Of a stretch of DNA of 46,796 bases, positions 16,619-25,623 are shown piece after piece. The position numbers and the translations under genes were made by a program. The notes below the pieces were generated by a model. It was given only the letters and a program-made list of their open reading frames with translations. It had not been told where the DNA came from and did not search any database. The DNA is from MWBV01 sp964447315. Lineage in GTDB: Archaea; Nanobdellota; Nanobdellia; Pacearchaeales; GW2011-AR1. Position 1 is the stretch's first letter. Each line of letters opens with the position of its first letter. Where the stretch lies: contig CAYURQ010000006.1 in assembly GCA_964447315.1 (NCBI GenBank), positions 1-46,796 on the forward strand, given 5' to 3'.

Positions 16619-16827
16619 TCTTCTCTTAAGAAAATATAGTATTTAAAATTTAACTATTACTTCAAGCAAGGAAATTTATTATTTGCTAATTAATTCTATT
16701 CCAACCAACACTCATAAAAAATAACTAAAAAACAAAAATATTTTAGCAAAAGTTTATAAACTAACTCATCTAAAAATTCTTTCCAATAAAAAATTCAATA
16801 AAAAACAAAAAATTGAAGAATTTTATC
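16619..16827. other. intergenic region upstream of SD-led small ORF
   Basis: AT-rich spacer between thrS and the small ORF at 16844; no gene or RNA recognised. Confidence 0.4.
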
Positions 16828-16836
16828 AGGAGGTGA
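16828..16836 (+). promoter_or_regulatory. strong Shine-Dalgarno
   Basis: AGGAGGTGA, 7 nt upstream of the ATG at 16844. One of only four such sites seen in the window, so it marks the short ORF as worth attention. Confidence 0.6.
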
Positions 16837-16843
16837 ACAGAAA

Positions 16844-16906
16844 ATGAATGAAATAGAAAGTGATCGCATATTCCAGAAACCTAAAAAGTTATTTTGGATT
16901 TCTTAA
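16844..16906 (+). CDS. 20-residue peptide ORF with strong SD
   Basis: Reads MNEIESDRIFQKPKKLFWIS then TAA. Too short for homology. The spacing from a near-perfect SD is ideal, in a genome where most genes lack an SD. It ends about 120 bp before the NlpC/P60-like gene and could be a leader peptide, a small regulatory protein or the stump of a lost gene. Confidence 0.4.
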   Translation: MNEIESDRIFQKPKKLFWIS

Positions 16907-17029
16907 AAATTTCTGTAAAAAAATTAAAAAAACGAAAAGTTTAAATAGTAATTACTTTAAAATAGTAACATATCAAAAAGATGTTGAAAAATTCAATAAA
17001 TTTCAAGAAAAAACTAAAGAATATTAAAA

Positions 17030-17707
17030 ATGAAAAAAAATTATATCAAAAAAGGACTAGCAACATTATTAATAGCTGGGACTGGAAGTTTATACCAAGC
17101 AAATATTTCTAAAGAAAATAACCCAGAAATGAAAATTAACAAAAAACATGAAAAAATAATTGAAAAAGACAAATTATTCAATCAAAAAATAGAACAACAA
17201 AGTTCAGATGAAATTCAAGCACCACAGTACAATACTCCAAGAGATTATTGCTCTAGATACGCGAGATTTGCAGCTAAAGACTTATTTGAAAAAGAGTATG
17301 CTTGGGATCATGCATGGAATTTACGTTATAAAGATAAAATTGTCCATGAAATTCAAGAAAATGACACATTTAAAGATTTAATAACAAAAAATATCTTAAA
17401 CCCAGGAATGATTGTTGGAATAAAACAACCTGATTATAGAACAAGTCATGAAAATACCAGAGATTTAAAAGGAGAAAAGGCAAAATACACTCACGTAATT
17501 CTTTATGCTGGTTTAAATGATAATGGACAACCAGAATTCTTACACCAATATGGATGGAAAAAAGAAAAAATAACACAAGAGGATTTTAAAAAATACAAAT
17601 TCACTCCTATAGAAATATTAACAACAAAAAAGCAACAAAATAAAAATATTCAATTTGCAGAAGCAAAAAAATTATTAGAAAATTTAGTTAAAGAAAAAAT
17701 AAATTAA
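17030..17707 (+). CDS. secreted NlpC/P60- or CHAP-like cysteine hydrolase
   Basis: 225 residues. A basic N-terminus and short hydrophobic segment (KKGLATLLIAGTGSLYQA) serve as a signal. About 45 linker residues follow, then a papain-like core: Cys74 in YCSRYARFAAKDLF at a helix start, a GMIVGI strand, His155 in THVILYAG and His172 in FLHQYGW. This order (Cys, His, polar/His) fits NlpC/P60 or CHAP amidases, which cut peptide bonds of cell-wall peptides. The archaeon itself should lack peptidoglycan, so the target may be another microbe or an envelope protein. An out-of-frame ATG at 16981 opens an overlapping ORF that is probably spurious. Confidence 0.65.
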   Translation: MKKNYIKKGLATLLIAGTGSLYQANISKENNPEMKINKKHEKIIEKDKLFNQKIEQQSSDEIQAPQYNTPRDYCSRYARFAAKDLFEKEYAWDHAWNLRYKDKIVHEIQENDTFKDLITKNILNPGMIVGIKQPDYRTSHENTRDLKGEKAKYTHVILYAGLNDNGQPEFLHQYGWKKEKITQEDFKKYKFTPIEILTTKKQQNKNIQFAEAKKLLENLVKEKIN

Positions 17708-18016
17708 TTATTTTTTAAATTTTCTAACTCTCTCAAGATAATTAGAAAAACTCATTATTTGAGAAGAAGGAATCCCTTTTTTATAATTTCCTGGAACAAG
17801 TATTATTGGAATTGCTTCTCCATCAGTTAATGAAATATTATATTCAAGACCCTCAATTTCAATCATTCCTTTATTTTCATTAACAGAAGCATTTTTTATT
17901 AAAAAATATCTTTCACTACTATCTTGAAATTTTCCATTTGGATCATAAATAACAAGTGTATCTGTAGAATAATTTTTCAAAGCCTCTTCTAATTTAGATT
18001 TAAATACATCTTCCAT
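17708..18016 (-). CDS. hypothetical small soluble protein
   Basis: 102 residues with alternating strand-like segments (DTLVIYDPNGKF, RYFLIKNASV, GMIEIEGLEYNISL, AIPIILVPGNY) and a basic C-terminal helix. No cysteine, no signal peptide. Its stop codon abuts the stop of the convergent hydrolase gene. No family recognised. Confidence 0.6.
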   Translation of the reverse strand: MEDVFKSKLEEALKNYSTDTLVIYDPNGKFQDSSERYFLIKNASVNENKGMIEIEGLEYNISLTDGEAIPIILVPGNYKKGIPSSQIMSFSNYLERVRKFKK

Positions 18017-18108
18017 AAAAATAAAAAATATTTTTATTTAAAAATATTATTATTAACTATTACATAATAAAATAAAAATAAGATATTTATTATTAAGAAT
18101 AACAAATA

Positions 18109-18116
18109 TTTATAAA
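18109..18116 (+). promoter_or_regulatory. TATA box of the membrane sensor gene
   Basis: TTTATAAA centred 26 bp before the ATG at 18139; implies a leaderless mRNA. Confidence 0.55.
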
Positions 18117-18138
18117 CAAAACACCCCTATATAATAAA

Positions 18139-20214
18139 ATGAGGAAAATATTTTCAATATTAACAGCTCTGCTAATATTAACTAGTTTAATCTCTCTTAC
18201 TTCTGCTGAAATAATCGTAAAACAACAACCAAAAGAAGTATATAATTTAGGTGATTCAGTTATAATTCCAATAACAGTAAAAACAATTTCAGGAATATCA
18301 AAAGTATTTGAAATGAGTTTAATATGCCAAGACATCCAAAGACAATTTTTTAAAGATGGAGTGAGTCTAGGACCAGGTGAAGAAAAAACCTTTGCACCAA
18401 CACTTATTCTAACAAAAGAAGAAATAGGTACAACCATAGGAACATGTAAAATAAAAGGCCAATTAGGAGAAAATTATATTATTACAAATGATTTTGAAAT
18501 TTCAAATTTAATAAATATGCAAGTTGAAATTGAAACCCTTGAATTTAATCCAGGAGAAAATATAATTATTCAAGGAAATGCACAAAAAGAAAATAATAAA
18601 GATGTGAATGGTTTTTTGAATATAGAAATTTTAGGTGGAATGAATGATTCAAATGACATAAGACAATTAGAAACAATTGGAAATGGATTTTTTTCAGCAA
18701 ATATAACTTTTCCAGAAATAATGAAAGCAGGAACATATTTAGTTAAATTAAATGCATATGAAATAGAAAAAGACAATTCAGAAACTAAAACAAACAAAGG
18801 ATTTACAAATTATAATATACAAATAAACCAAGTTCCAACAAGCCTTGAGATTAATTTTGAAAACCCAGAAGTTCAACCAGGAACTAATTTAAAGGTTAGG
18901 GGAATTTTAAGAGATCAAACAGGAAATTTAATTGAAAAAGGAACTTCAATAATAACAATAAAGAAAGAAAATCAAATACTTAAACAACCAACTATTCCAG
19001 TTGGAGAATATTATGAATACCCTATAGCTTATAATGAACCTCCAGGTGAGTGGAATGTTATAGCAGTATCAAATAAAATAAAATCTGAAGGAAAATTTCA
19101 AATACTAGAAAAAAAAAGTTTAGAAGTAGTAATAATAAATGAAACAATTAATTTAGTTAATATAGGAAATGTTCCTTATGAAGATTTGGTATTTATTAAA
19201 GTTGGTAATGAATCACGGGAATTCAATGCTTCATTAGAAGTTGATGAAGTTAAAAAATACAAAGTAAAAGCAAAAGAATCAGGAGATTATGATATAGAAG
19301 TTGTAAGTAGAGGAGAGAAAAAAGCAGAGAGCACAATTACTTTAAGCGGAACAATAACAGCAAATGCAATTGATATTAAACAAGTAAAGAGTGGGGGAGA
19401 TAAACCAGTTATGAGAAGGCCACTAGCTTGGATTTTTATAATAATGATTTTAGGATTTGTAGCATTCATGATTTGGAGAAAAGGAATAAAAAAATCATTT
19501 TTTGGAAAAATAAAATTTAGAAAAAAAACAAAGAAAAAAAATAAAGCATGGGAAAACAAAAAAGAATTAGTAAGAAAACCTGAATCAATAGTTGATGCAA
19601 AAAATAAAGCAATTCTTTCTTTATCAATGACAGGTGAAAAACATAATTCAAGCATTATTTGTTTAAAAATAAAAAACCTCTCAGATATTCAAAAAACACA
19701 AAATAATGTAAAACAAACACTAAACAAAGTTATTTTATTTGCAGAAGATAAAAAATCTTTAATATATGAAAACCAAGAAAATATTTTTATAATTTTAAGT
19801 CCAACAAAAACAAAAACCTTCAAAAATCAAGAAACTGCTCTTGAAATAGCAGAAAATACAATAAAAGAAATTACAAACCACAATAAATTATTCAAACAAT
19901 TAATTGAATTTGGAATATCTTTAAACTGCGGAAACATTATTACAAAAGAAAATCCAAGTGATAAAACAACACATTTTATGAGTATGGGTAATTTAATTGC
20001 TTTTTCAAAAAAACTTTCAACAATATCTAATGGAAAAATATTAATTTCAGAAGAAATCAAAGAAAAAATGAAAAACATAGCAAAATTCCAAGAACATAAA
20101 CATCCTGGAATTACATTTTATACTATAAAGCAAATGAAAAATTCAACAGACCATTCAAAATTTTTAAGTGGTTTTATGAAACGTATGGAAAAAGAAAATC
20201 AAGAAAAAAAATAA
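18139..20214 (+). CDS. membrane protein with outer beta-sandwich domains and a cytoplasmic cyclase-like domain
   Basis: 691 residues. Signal peptide (1-24, ...LTSLISLTSAE), then about 390 outer residues in Ig-like beta-sandwich repeats with phrases such as FNPGENIIIQGNAQ and VQPGTNLKVRGILRDQTGN. One membrane helix at about 425-448 (LAWIFIIMILGFVAFMIW) is followed by a very basic stretch. The cytoplasmic part (about 495-680) follows the class III nucleotide cyclase layout: FGISLNCGNIITKE near 590, then FMSMGNLIAFSKKLSTISNGKILISEEIKEKM, the usual G-D-VN-A-RL-G-I-S pattern. The catalytic Asp/Arg/Asn positions are not conserved (MGNLIAFSKKL), so it is probably a binding or signalling domain without cyclase activity. 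The cyclase relation is by pattern only. Confidence 0.65.
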   Translation: MRKIFSILTALLILTSLISLTSAEIIVKQQPKEVYNLGDSVIIPITVKTISGISKVFEMSLICQDIQRQFFKDGVSLGPGEEKTFAPTLILTKEEIGTTIGTCKIKGQLGENYIITNDFEISNLINMQVEIETLEFNPGENIIIQGNAQKENNKDVNGFLNIEILGGMNDSNDIRQLETIGNGFFSANITFPEIMKAGTYLVKLNAYEIEKDNSETKTNKGFTNYNIQINQVPTSLEINFENPEVQPGTNLKVRGILRDQTGNLIEKGTSIITIKKENQILKQPTIPVGEYYEYPIAYNEPPGEWNVIAVSNKIKSEGKFQILEKKSLEVVIINETINLVNIGNVPYEDLVFIKVGNESREFNASLEVDEVKKYKVKAKESGDYDIEVVSRGEKKAESTITLSGTITANAIDIKQVKSGGDKPVMRRPLAWIFIIMILGFVAFMIWRKGIKKSFFGKIKFRKKTKKKNKAWENKKELVRKPESIVDAKNKAILSLSMTGEKHNSSIICLKIKNLSDIQKTQNNVKQTLNKVILFAEDKKSLIYENQENIFIILSPTKTKTFKNQETALEIAENTIKEITNHNKLFKQLIEFGISLNCGNIITKENPSDKTTHFMSMGNLIAFSKKLSTISNGKILISEEIKEKMKNIAKFQEHKHPGITFYTIKQMKNSTDHSKFLSGFMKRMEKENQEKK

Positions 20215-21126
20215 TTATTTATTTTTCTTTGTTTCTTTTTTTGGATTTTTTGTTTCAGAAATATTTTTTTTAATGATTTCTTTATTTTTTTCTTTAGGGT
20301 TTTTCAAAGATAATATTTCTTTTTTTACAATTGATTTAACATCTTCTTTAGAAGTTTTTTCTTTAAGTTCTCTTTCTTGATCATGCTTTTTGAAAAGTTT
20401 AGAAATTTTAAGACTCCATTTAAGAAAATGAAGTACAATTCCAAGTCCTAACAAAAACAATCCAATAATCATCATAATTATGAAAACATTATTAGATCTT
20501 GCAAAAAAGCTCAAGAAAATTTCTTTAAGAACTTCAGGAACAAATCTTGCAATCCAAGTTAATTTAATAAATGGTAATGAAGAAACAATTGTCAATAATC
20601 CAGCAAAAATAAAAGAATTGCTTTTTCTATTTGAAACAATAAACATTAAAATAAATAATCCAATTGAAATAAATAAGAAAACAATAAATTTACTTTTCCA
20701 ATAATCATGAGATTTTTCAGAAATTAAAACAAAATAATCATCTGTTGTTTTAATGCATTGCCAATATTCACAATCATATTCAGCATAATATATATTATCC
20801 ACTAATTCATCAAGACTATAATCAAGAATTGAATCTCCCCCCTGATTTATTTCATCACAAGGAATAACTAAAGTAACCCCTTCTTGATTAAAAACAAACT
20901 CTGTTTCATTTTCACAATATTTTTGCATAGTAACTGTTGCTTCATCAATATACTCATTCAATTGGAATTGTTCTTCAGCTATATCATCAACAATATCTCT
21001 AATAACTGGTTTTAAAGTTTCATATTCCAAAGACCATGTTAATGTAAGAGTTGCATTCATGATAAATAAAGAAATAAGTAATACTACACCAATAACAGTT
21101 ACTAATGCACCTCTTAAAAATCCCAT
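20215..21126 (-). CDS. multi-pass membrane protein with Lys-rich cytoplasmic tail
   Basis: 303 residues. One N-terminal helix (about 6-26), an outer domain of about 115 residues with four Cys (CENETEFV, VIPCDEI, DCEYWQC) that could form disulfides, then three helices at about 146-164, 171-190 and 216-238. The C-terminal 60 residues are charged (KKHDQERELKEK...KKETKKNK). No family recognised. Convergent with the sensor gene, stops abutting. Confidence 0.65.
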   Translation of the reverse strand: MGFLRGALVTVIGVVLLISLFIMNATLTLTWSLEYETLKPVIRDIVDDIAEEQFQLNEYIDEATVTMQKYCENETEFVFNQEGVTLVIPCDEINQGGDSILDYSLDELVDNIYYAEYDCEYWQCIKTTDDYFVLISEKSHDYWKSKFIVFLFISIGLFILMFIVSNRKSNSFIFAGLLTIVSSLPFIKLTWIARFVPEVLKEIFLSFFARSNNVFIIMMIIGLFLLGLGIVLHFLKWSLKISKLFKKHDQERELKEKTSKEDVKSIVKKEILSLKNPKEKNKEIIKKNISETKNPKKETKKNK

Positions 21127-21169
21127 TAACTACTTAATTAAAAAGAGTTTTTAAAATTACCTTAATTAT

Positions 21170-22081
21170 TTACATCTTTTCCAAAGCTTTAATCCTTTCT
21201 TCAATAGGAGGATGTGTACTAGCCCATTTACTAAAAGGATTTGCAAAAAATAAAGGGGCCAGAGCCTTTGTTGGTTTTCTTTTATGCATTTTATCTGGAT
21301 TATTTTGATAATCTAATTTTATTTTATTTAAAGCTCCAATTAATCCTTGTGGATATCTTGTAAATTTAACAGCAGTTGCATCAGCACCATACTCTCTTTT
21401 TCTTGAAATACTCATTTGAACAAAGTAAACAACAATAGGAGCAAGTATAGCTAATATAACACCAATTAACATAAATAACATTCTTGCTTTGCCATCATTA
21501 TTTCCTCCACCACTTCCTCCCCCAAACCATAAACTCCTTAAGAAAATTTGTGAAACAATTGAAACCATTCCAACTAAAACAGCTACAGTAGTCATATACC
21601 TCATATCATAATTTCCAACATGCCCTAACTCATGAGCTAAAACTCCTTCCAACTCTCTACGGTCAAGTTTTTTTAAAGCTCCTTCTGTAACACAAATAAC
21701 AGCTTTTTCAGGGTTTCTTCCAGATGCAAAAGCATTTATTTGTTTAGAAGGCATAACATAAAGTTTAGGTTTAGGTAAACCACTAGCCAAAGTCAATCCC
21801 TCTACCAAATTATGATAATCTCTGTATTCTGATTGTTTTGCAGGCTTTGCACCAACAGCAGATATTGAAATTTTATGTGAATTATAATAACCAACAACAA
21901 CATAAATAATTGAAAAAATTGTTGCAATAATCATAATGAATGTAAAATACTCTGGACTAAAAGCCATAGATATTGCATATCCAAGTAAAACTATGATTAC
22001 AATTACACTAAATATCAAAAATACAGATTTACGCTTATTTGCTGCAATTTGATCTCTAAAATCAATTCTTATTTTTTCCAT
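21170..22081 (-). CDS. htpX: HtpX-like M48 zinc metalloprotease
   Basis: 303 residues from the ATG at 22081; an in-frame TTG two codons upstream is a less likely start. Two N-terminal membrane helices are followed by ASGLPKPKLYVMPSKQINAFASGRNPEKAVICVT. The zinc site is HELGH (His150, Glu151, His154), and the third ligand lies in the segment SRKREYGADATAVKF. Two more helices lie between these, and the end is FANPFSKWASTHPPIEERIKALE. HtpX degrades misfolded membrane proteins with its active site on the cytoplasmic side. LemA, a frequent partner of HtpX, lies 3.5 kb away. Confidence 0.94.
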   Translation of the reverse strand: MEKIRIDFRDQIAANKRKSVFLIFSVIVIIVLLGYAISMAFSPEYFTFIMIIATIFSIIYVVVGYYNSHKISISAVGAKPAKQSEYRDYHNLVEGLTLASGLPKPKLYVMPSKQINAFASGRNPEKAVICVTEGALKKLDRRELEGVLAHELGHVGNYDMRYMTTVAVLVGMVSIVSQIFLRSLWFGGGSGGGNNDGKARMLFMLIGVILAILAPIVVYFVQMSISRKREYGADATAVKFTRYPQGLIGALNKIKLDYQNNPDKMHKRKPTKALAPLFFANPFSKWASTHPPIEERIKALEKM

Positions 22082-22199
22082 TATCAATATTATAAGAAAG
22101 TATTATTTTTAAGTTTAAGCAAAACTTTAAATATCCTAATAAAAGAAATATAAGCAGGGTTCTGAGTAGTAAATAAATTAAACATTTTAAAAGTTGAAA

Positions 22200-24854
22200 A
22201 TGACATCTGTTTCAAAAGCTAAATCATACAGTAAAGAAGAAATTGCAGAAATTCTTCATCCTCTTATTCGGGAATGGTTTTTTTCAAAATTCAAAGATTT
22301 CTCACCTGCCCAAAGTTTTGGGGTCATGAGCATTCACAAAAAACAAGACATACTTATATCAGCTCCAACAGGTGGAGGAAAAACACTTACTGCATTTTTA
22401 TCAATATTAAACAACCTTGTAACAATGGCAAGTTCAGGAAATCTTGAAAACAAAGTTTATACTGTCTATGTCTCACCATTGAAGGCACTTAACAATGATA
22501 TTAGAAAAAATTTAGTTGAACCACTTGAGGAAATTAATGAACTAGCTAAATCAAAAGGCATTGAATTACAAGAAATTCGTGTTGGAATAAGAACAGGGGA
22601 TACAACTCAATCAGAAAAAGCCAAGATGGCTAAAAACCCTCCACACATTTTCATAACAACTCCTGAAAGTTTAGCTATTGTACTTACAACAAAAAAATTC
22701 ATAGAAGCATTTCAACATGTTAAATATTGTATTGTTGATGAAATACACTCTGTTGGAAATAAACGAGGAGTCTTTCTAAGTTTAAACTTAGAAAGACTTA
22801 ATGATATTGCTGAAAAAATACCCACAAAAATAGGATTGAGTGCTACTGTTGAACCATTACAGGAAGTTGCAAAGTTTTTAGTGGGAATTGATGAGAATAG
22901 AAAAGTAAAAGTTGCAAAAGTTCAATCAAATAAAAAACTTGATTTAGATGTTTTAACACCTGTTGAAAATATTATTTTGGAAAAAAAGCCACATATTCAT
23001 CTTTATCACATGATTCATGATTTAGTTAAAGAACATAAAACAACTCTTATATTTACAAACACTCGTTCAGCTACTGAAAGAGTTGTAAATTATCTTAAAG
23101 ATAAATTTCCAGTTGATTATACTGACTTAAACATTGCAGCTCATCATTCATCCCTTAGTAAAGGCCATAGGTTTGAAATAGAAGAAAATTTACGTAATGG
23201 AAAATTAAAAGTTGTTGTTTGTTCAACCTCTCTTGAACTAGGAATTGATATTGGATTTATTGATTTAGTGATTTTACTTGGAAGTCCAAAAGCTTCTTCA
23301 AGAGCCCTACAAAGAGTAGGACGGGCAGGACACCAGTTGCATGAAACAGCAAAAGGAAGATTTATTGTTATGGATAGAGATGATTTAGTTGAATGCTCTG
23401 TTATCCAGAAAGAAATGTATGAAGGAAAAATAGACAATATTCATTTTCCTGAAAATGCCTTAGATGTATTATCTCAAACAATTTATGGAATGGCAATAAG
23501 CAAACAATGGAAATCCAATGAACTACTTGATTTAATTAGAAAAAGTTACTGCTACAAAAATCTAACAAAAGAAGATTACTTATCAGTTATTAGTTACCTT
23601 TCAGGAGAATATGATTTAGAGAAAAATAAAGTCTATAGCAAAATATGGTATGATTCAGAAACAAAAGAAATAGGAAAAAAAGGAAAAATGGCAAGAGTTT
23701 TATATATGACAAATCTAGGAACAATTCCAGATGAATCATTTGTAACAGTTAAATTAGCAGGAGGAGGAAATGAAAAAATTGGAGCAGTAGATGAATCCTT
23801 TATGAATAGAATGAGAAAAGGTGATGTTTTTGTTTTAGGAGGTAAAAAATATATGTTTCAATATTCTCGTGGAATGAATTTATATGTAAGAGCAGCACCA
23901 GAAAGAAATCCAACAATTCCTTCATGGTTTTCAGAAACCTTGCCATTAAGTTTTGATTCAGCTCTTGAAATTTCAAATTTTAGAAGATTAGTTAAAGAAA
24001 TGTTTGAAAAAAATAAAACAAAAAATATAATTAAAAAATTCATAAGAAATCATTTGTATGTTTCAGAAATTGTTGCAGAAGAAATATATAATTATTTTTA
24101 TCAACAATATGAATTCTCAGAAATTCCAGATACAAAAAAAATTACAATTGAAAAATATGTTGATGAAAGAGATGATAAAAATTATATCCTAGTTAATTCA
24201 ATGTATGGTCGTAGAGTTAATGATGCATTTTCCAGGGCTCTTGCTTACTTAATGAGTGCAAAATCTTCTTCAAAAAGAGATGTAGAAATAGGTATTTCAG
24301 ACAGAGGTTTTTATCTTTCCTCAGAAAAAATGAATATTGAAGATGCATTTGAAAAATTAACTCCAGAAAATCTAGAAAAAACACTTAAACAAGCAATTGA
24401 AAAAACAGAAGTCCTTAACAGAAGATTTAGGCATTGTGCAACAAGAAGTTTAATGATTCTTAGAACTTACAAAGGAGTTCAAAAATCAGTCCGTAAGCAA
24501 CACATGAAATCTCATTTTTTAATATCCAGTGTTAAAAAAATATCCCAAGAATTTCCAATTCTAAAAGAAGCAAAGCGAGAAGTCTTAGAAGATTTAATGG
24601 ATATTGAAAAAACAAAGCAAGTTCTTAAATGGATTAAAAATAAAGACGTACAATTAAGCTATCATACTGTAAAAATACCTTCTCCTTTTTCATTAAATTT
24701 AATTTTACAAGGACATCTTGATTTAATGAAAATTGAAGATAAACAAGATTTTTTACAAAGAATGCATAAAGTTTATATTGATGAAATAAAAAAGAAATAC
24801 CAACCAATTTCGCAAGAAGAATACACTGATTTTCTAGAGCAAACAATTAAATAA
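22200..24854 (+). CDS. lhr: Lhr-type superfamily 2 DNA/RNA helicase
   Basis: 884 residues from the ATG at 22200 (a TTG two codons upstream is in frame but less likely). Helicase motifs: SAPTGGGKT with Lys61, VSPLKAL, TTPESL, VDEIHSV (DEVH-box variant), GLSATVEP, FTNTRSATE, STSLELGIDIG and QRVGRAGHQ. The about 470-residue C-terminal part is the Lhr winged-helix and beta-barrel core. Lhr proteins unwind 3'-tailed DNA and RNA:DNA hybrids in repair. Length matches the Lhr core without the long bacterial extension. Twenty bp downstream lies a phosphoesterase of the kind that accompanies Lhr. Confidence 0.93.
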   Translation: MTSVSKAKSYSKEEIAEILHPLIREWFFSKFKDFSPAQSFGVMSIHKKQDILISAPTGGGKTLTAFLSILNNLVTMASSGNLENKVYTVYVSPLKALNNDIRKNLVEPLEEINELAKSKGIELQEIRVGIRTGDTTQSEKAKMAKNPPHIFITTPESLAIVLTTKKFIEAFQHVKYCIVDEIHSVGNKRGVFLSLNLERLNDIAEKIPTKIGLSATVEPLQEVAKFLVGIDENRKVKVAKVQSNKKLDLDVLTPVENIILEKKPHIHLYHMIHDLVKEHKTTLIFTNTRSATERVVNYLKDKFPVDYTDLNIAAHHSSLSKGHRFEIEENLRNGKLKVVVCSTSLELGIDIGFIDLVILLGSPKASSRALQRVGRAGHQLHETAKGRFIVMDRDDLVECSVIQKEMYEGKIDNIHFPENALDVLSQTIYGMAISKQWKSNELLDLIRKSYCYKNLTKEDYLSVISYLSGEYDLEKNKVYSKIWYDSETKEIGKKGKMARVLYMTNLGTIPDESFVTVKLAGGGNEKIGAVDESFMNRMRKGDVFVLGGKKYMFQYSRGMNLYVRAAPERNPTIPSWFSETLPLSFDSALEISNFRRLVKEMFEKNKTKNIIKKFIRNHLYVSEIVAEEIYNYFYQQYEFSEIPDTKKITIEKYVDERDDKNYILVNSMYGRRVNDAFSRALAYLMSAKSSSKRDVEIGISDRGFYLSSEKMNIEDAFEKLTPENLEKTLKQAIEKTEVLNRRFRHCATRSLMILRTYKGVQKSVRKQHMKSHFLISSVKKISQEFPILKEAKREVLEDLMDIEKTKQVLKWIKNKDVQLSYHTVKIPSPFSLNLILQGHLDLMKIEDKQDFLQRMHKVYIDEIKKKYQPISQEEYTDFLEQTIK

Positions 24855-24874
24855 ATATTATTACAAAAAATTAT

Positions 24875-25618
24875 ATGAATAATAAAAAAACAAAATCACA
24901 TTTTAAAATAATAGGAAAAACAATTTTCTTTCCTAAACAAGGAATTCTTGCAATTGGAGATTTACATTTAGGTTATGTTCATATGCTAAGACAACAAGGA
25001 ATCATGGTTGAATTAGACCAGTTACAAGAAACAAAAGAGGATTTAAAAAATATTATAAAAAACATTCAGGCAACAAGTACATTAAAAAAAATAATTTTAT
25101 TAGGAGATATAAAACATAATTTTGCATTTGAAAAGCAGGAATTTTTTGAAATATGGAACTTCTTAAGATTTCTTGAAAAATATGTTGGGAAAAAAAATGT
25201 AGTAATAATCAAAGGAAATCATGATACCTATAGTTTGAAAGATTACAAACTTCATGATTTTCATATTGAAGATGAAATAGCATTTACCCATGGAGATAAA
25301 ACCTATGAAGAATTATTCAAAAATAAAAAAATAAAAACAATTGTAATAGGACATATTCATCCGGCTGTTAATCTAAAAGACCCAAAAGGAATCAAAAGAG
25401 AAAAATTCAAGTGTTTTTTAATAGGAAAGTATAAAAGAAAAGATATAATTGTTGTTCCTAGTTTTCTCAGTTTAACACAAGGAATAAATTTTGATGATTC
25501 AATAGAAAGAAAAGTAAAAAATCAAATAATTCCAATAAATAAATTAAAATCATTCAATACATTCATTGTTGGAAAACATAAAATTTATGATTTTGGAAAA
25601 TTCAAAGATTTAATTTAA
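24875..25618 (+). CDS. calcineurin-like metallophosphoesterase, Lhr-associated (PdeM-like)
   Basis: 247 residues with metal-binding motifs in order: GDLHLGY (Asp29, His31), LLGDIKHNF, IKGNHDTY, FTHGD and GHIHPAV. This is the family often encoded beside Lhr and called PdeM in bacteria, a metal-dependent nuclease or phosphodiesterase linked to DNA repair. It starts 20 bp after the helicase stop, so both are probably one transcript. The C-terminal 50 residues have a PSFLSLTQGINFDD phrase typical of the archaeal members. Confidence 0.87.
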   Translation: MNNKKTKSHFKIIGKTIFFPKQGILAIGDLHLGYVHMLRQQGIMVELDQLQETKEDLKNIIKNIQATSTLKKIILLGDIKHNFAFEKQEFFEIWNFLRFLEKYVGKKNVVIIKGNHDTYSLKDYKLHDFHIEDEIAFTHGDKTYEELFKNKKIKTIVIGHIHPAVNLKDPKGIKREKFKCFLIGKYKRKDIIVVPSFLSLTQGINFDDSIERKVKNQIIPINKLKSFNTFIVGKHKIYDFGKFKDLI

Positions 25619-25623
25619 AGAAT

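Noticed and set aside
16981..17110. ORF from the ATG at 16981 overlapping the NlpC/P60-like gene
   Set aside because: Low-complexity Lys/Asn sequence in a different frame; the hydrolase frame has a signal peptide and catalytic motifs.
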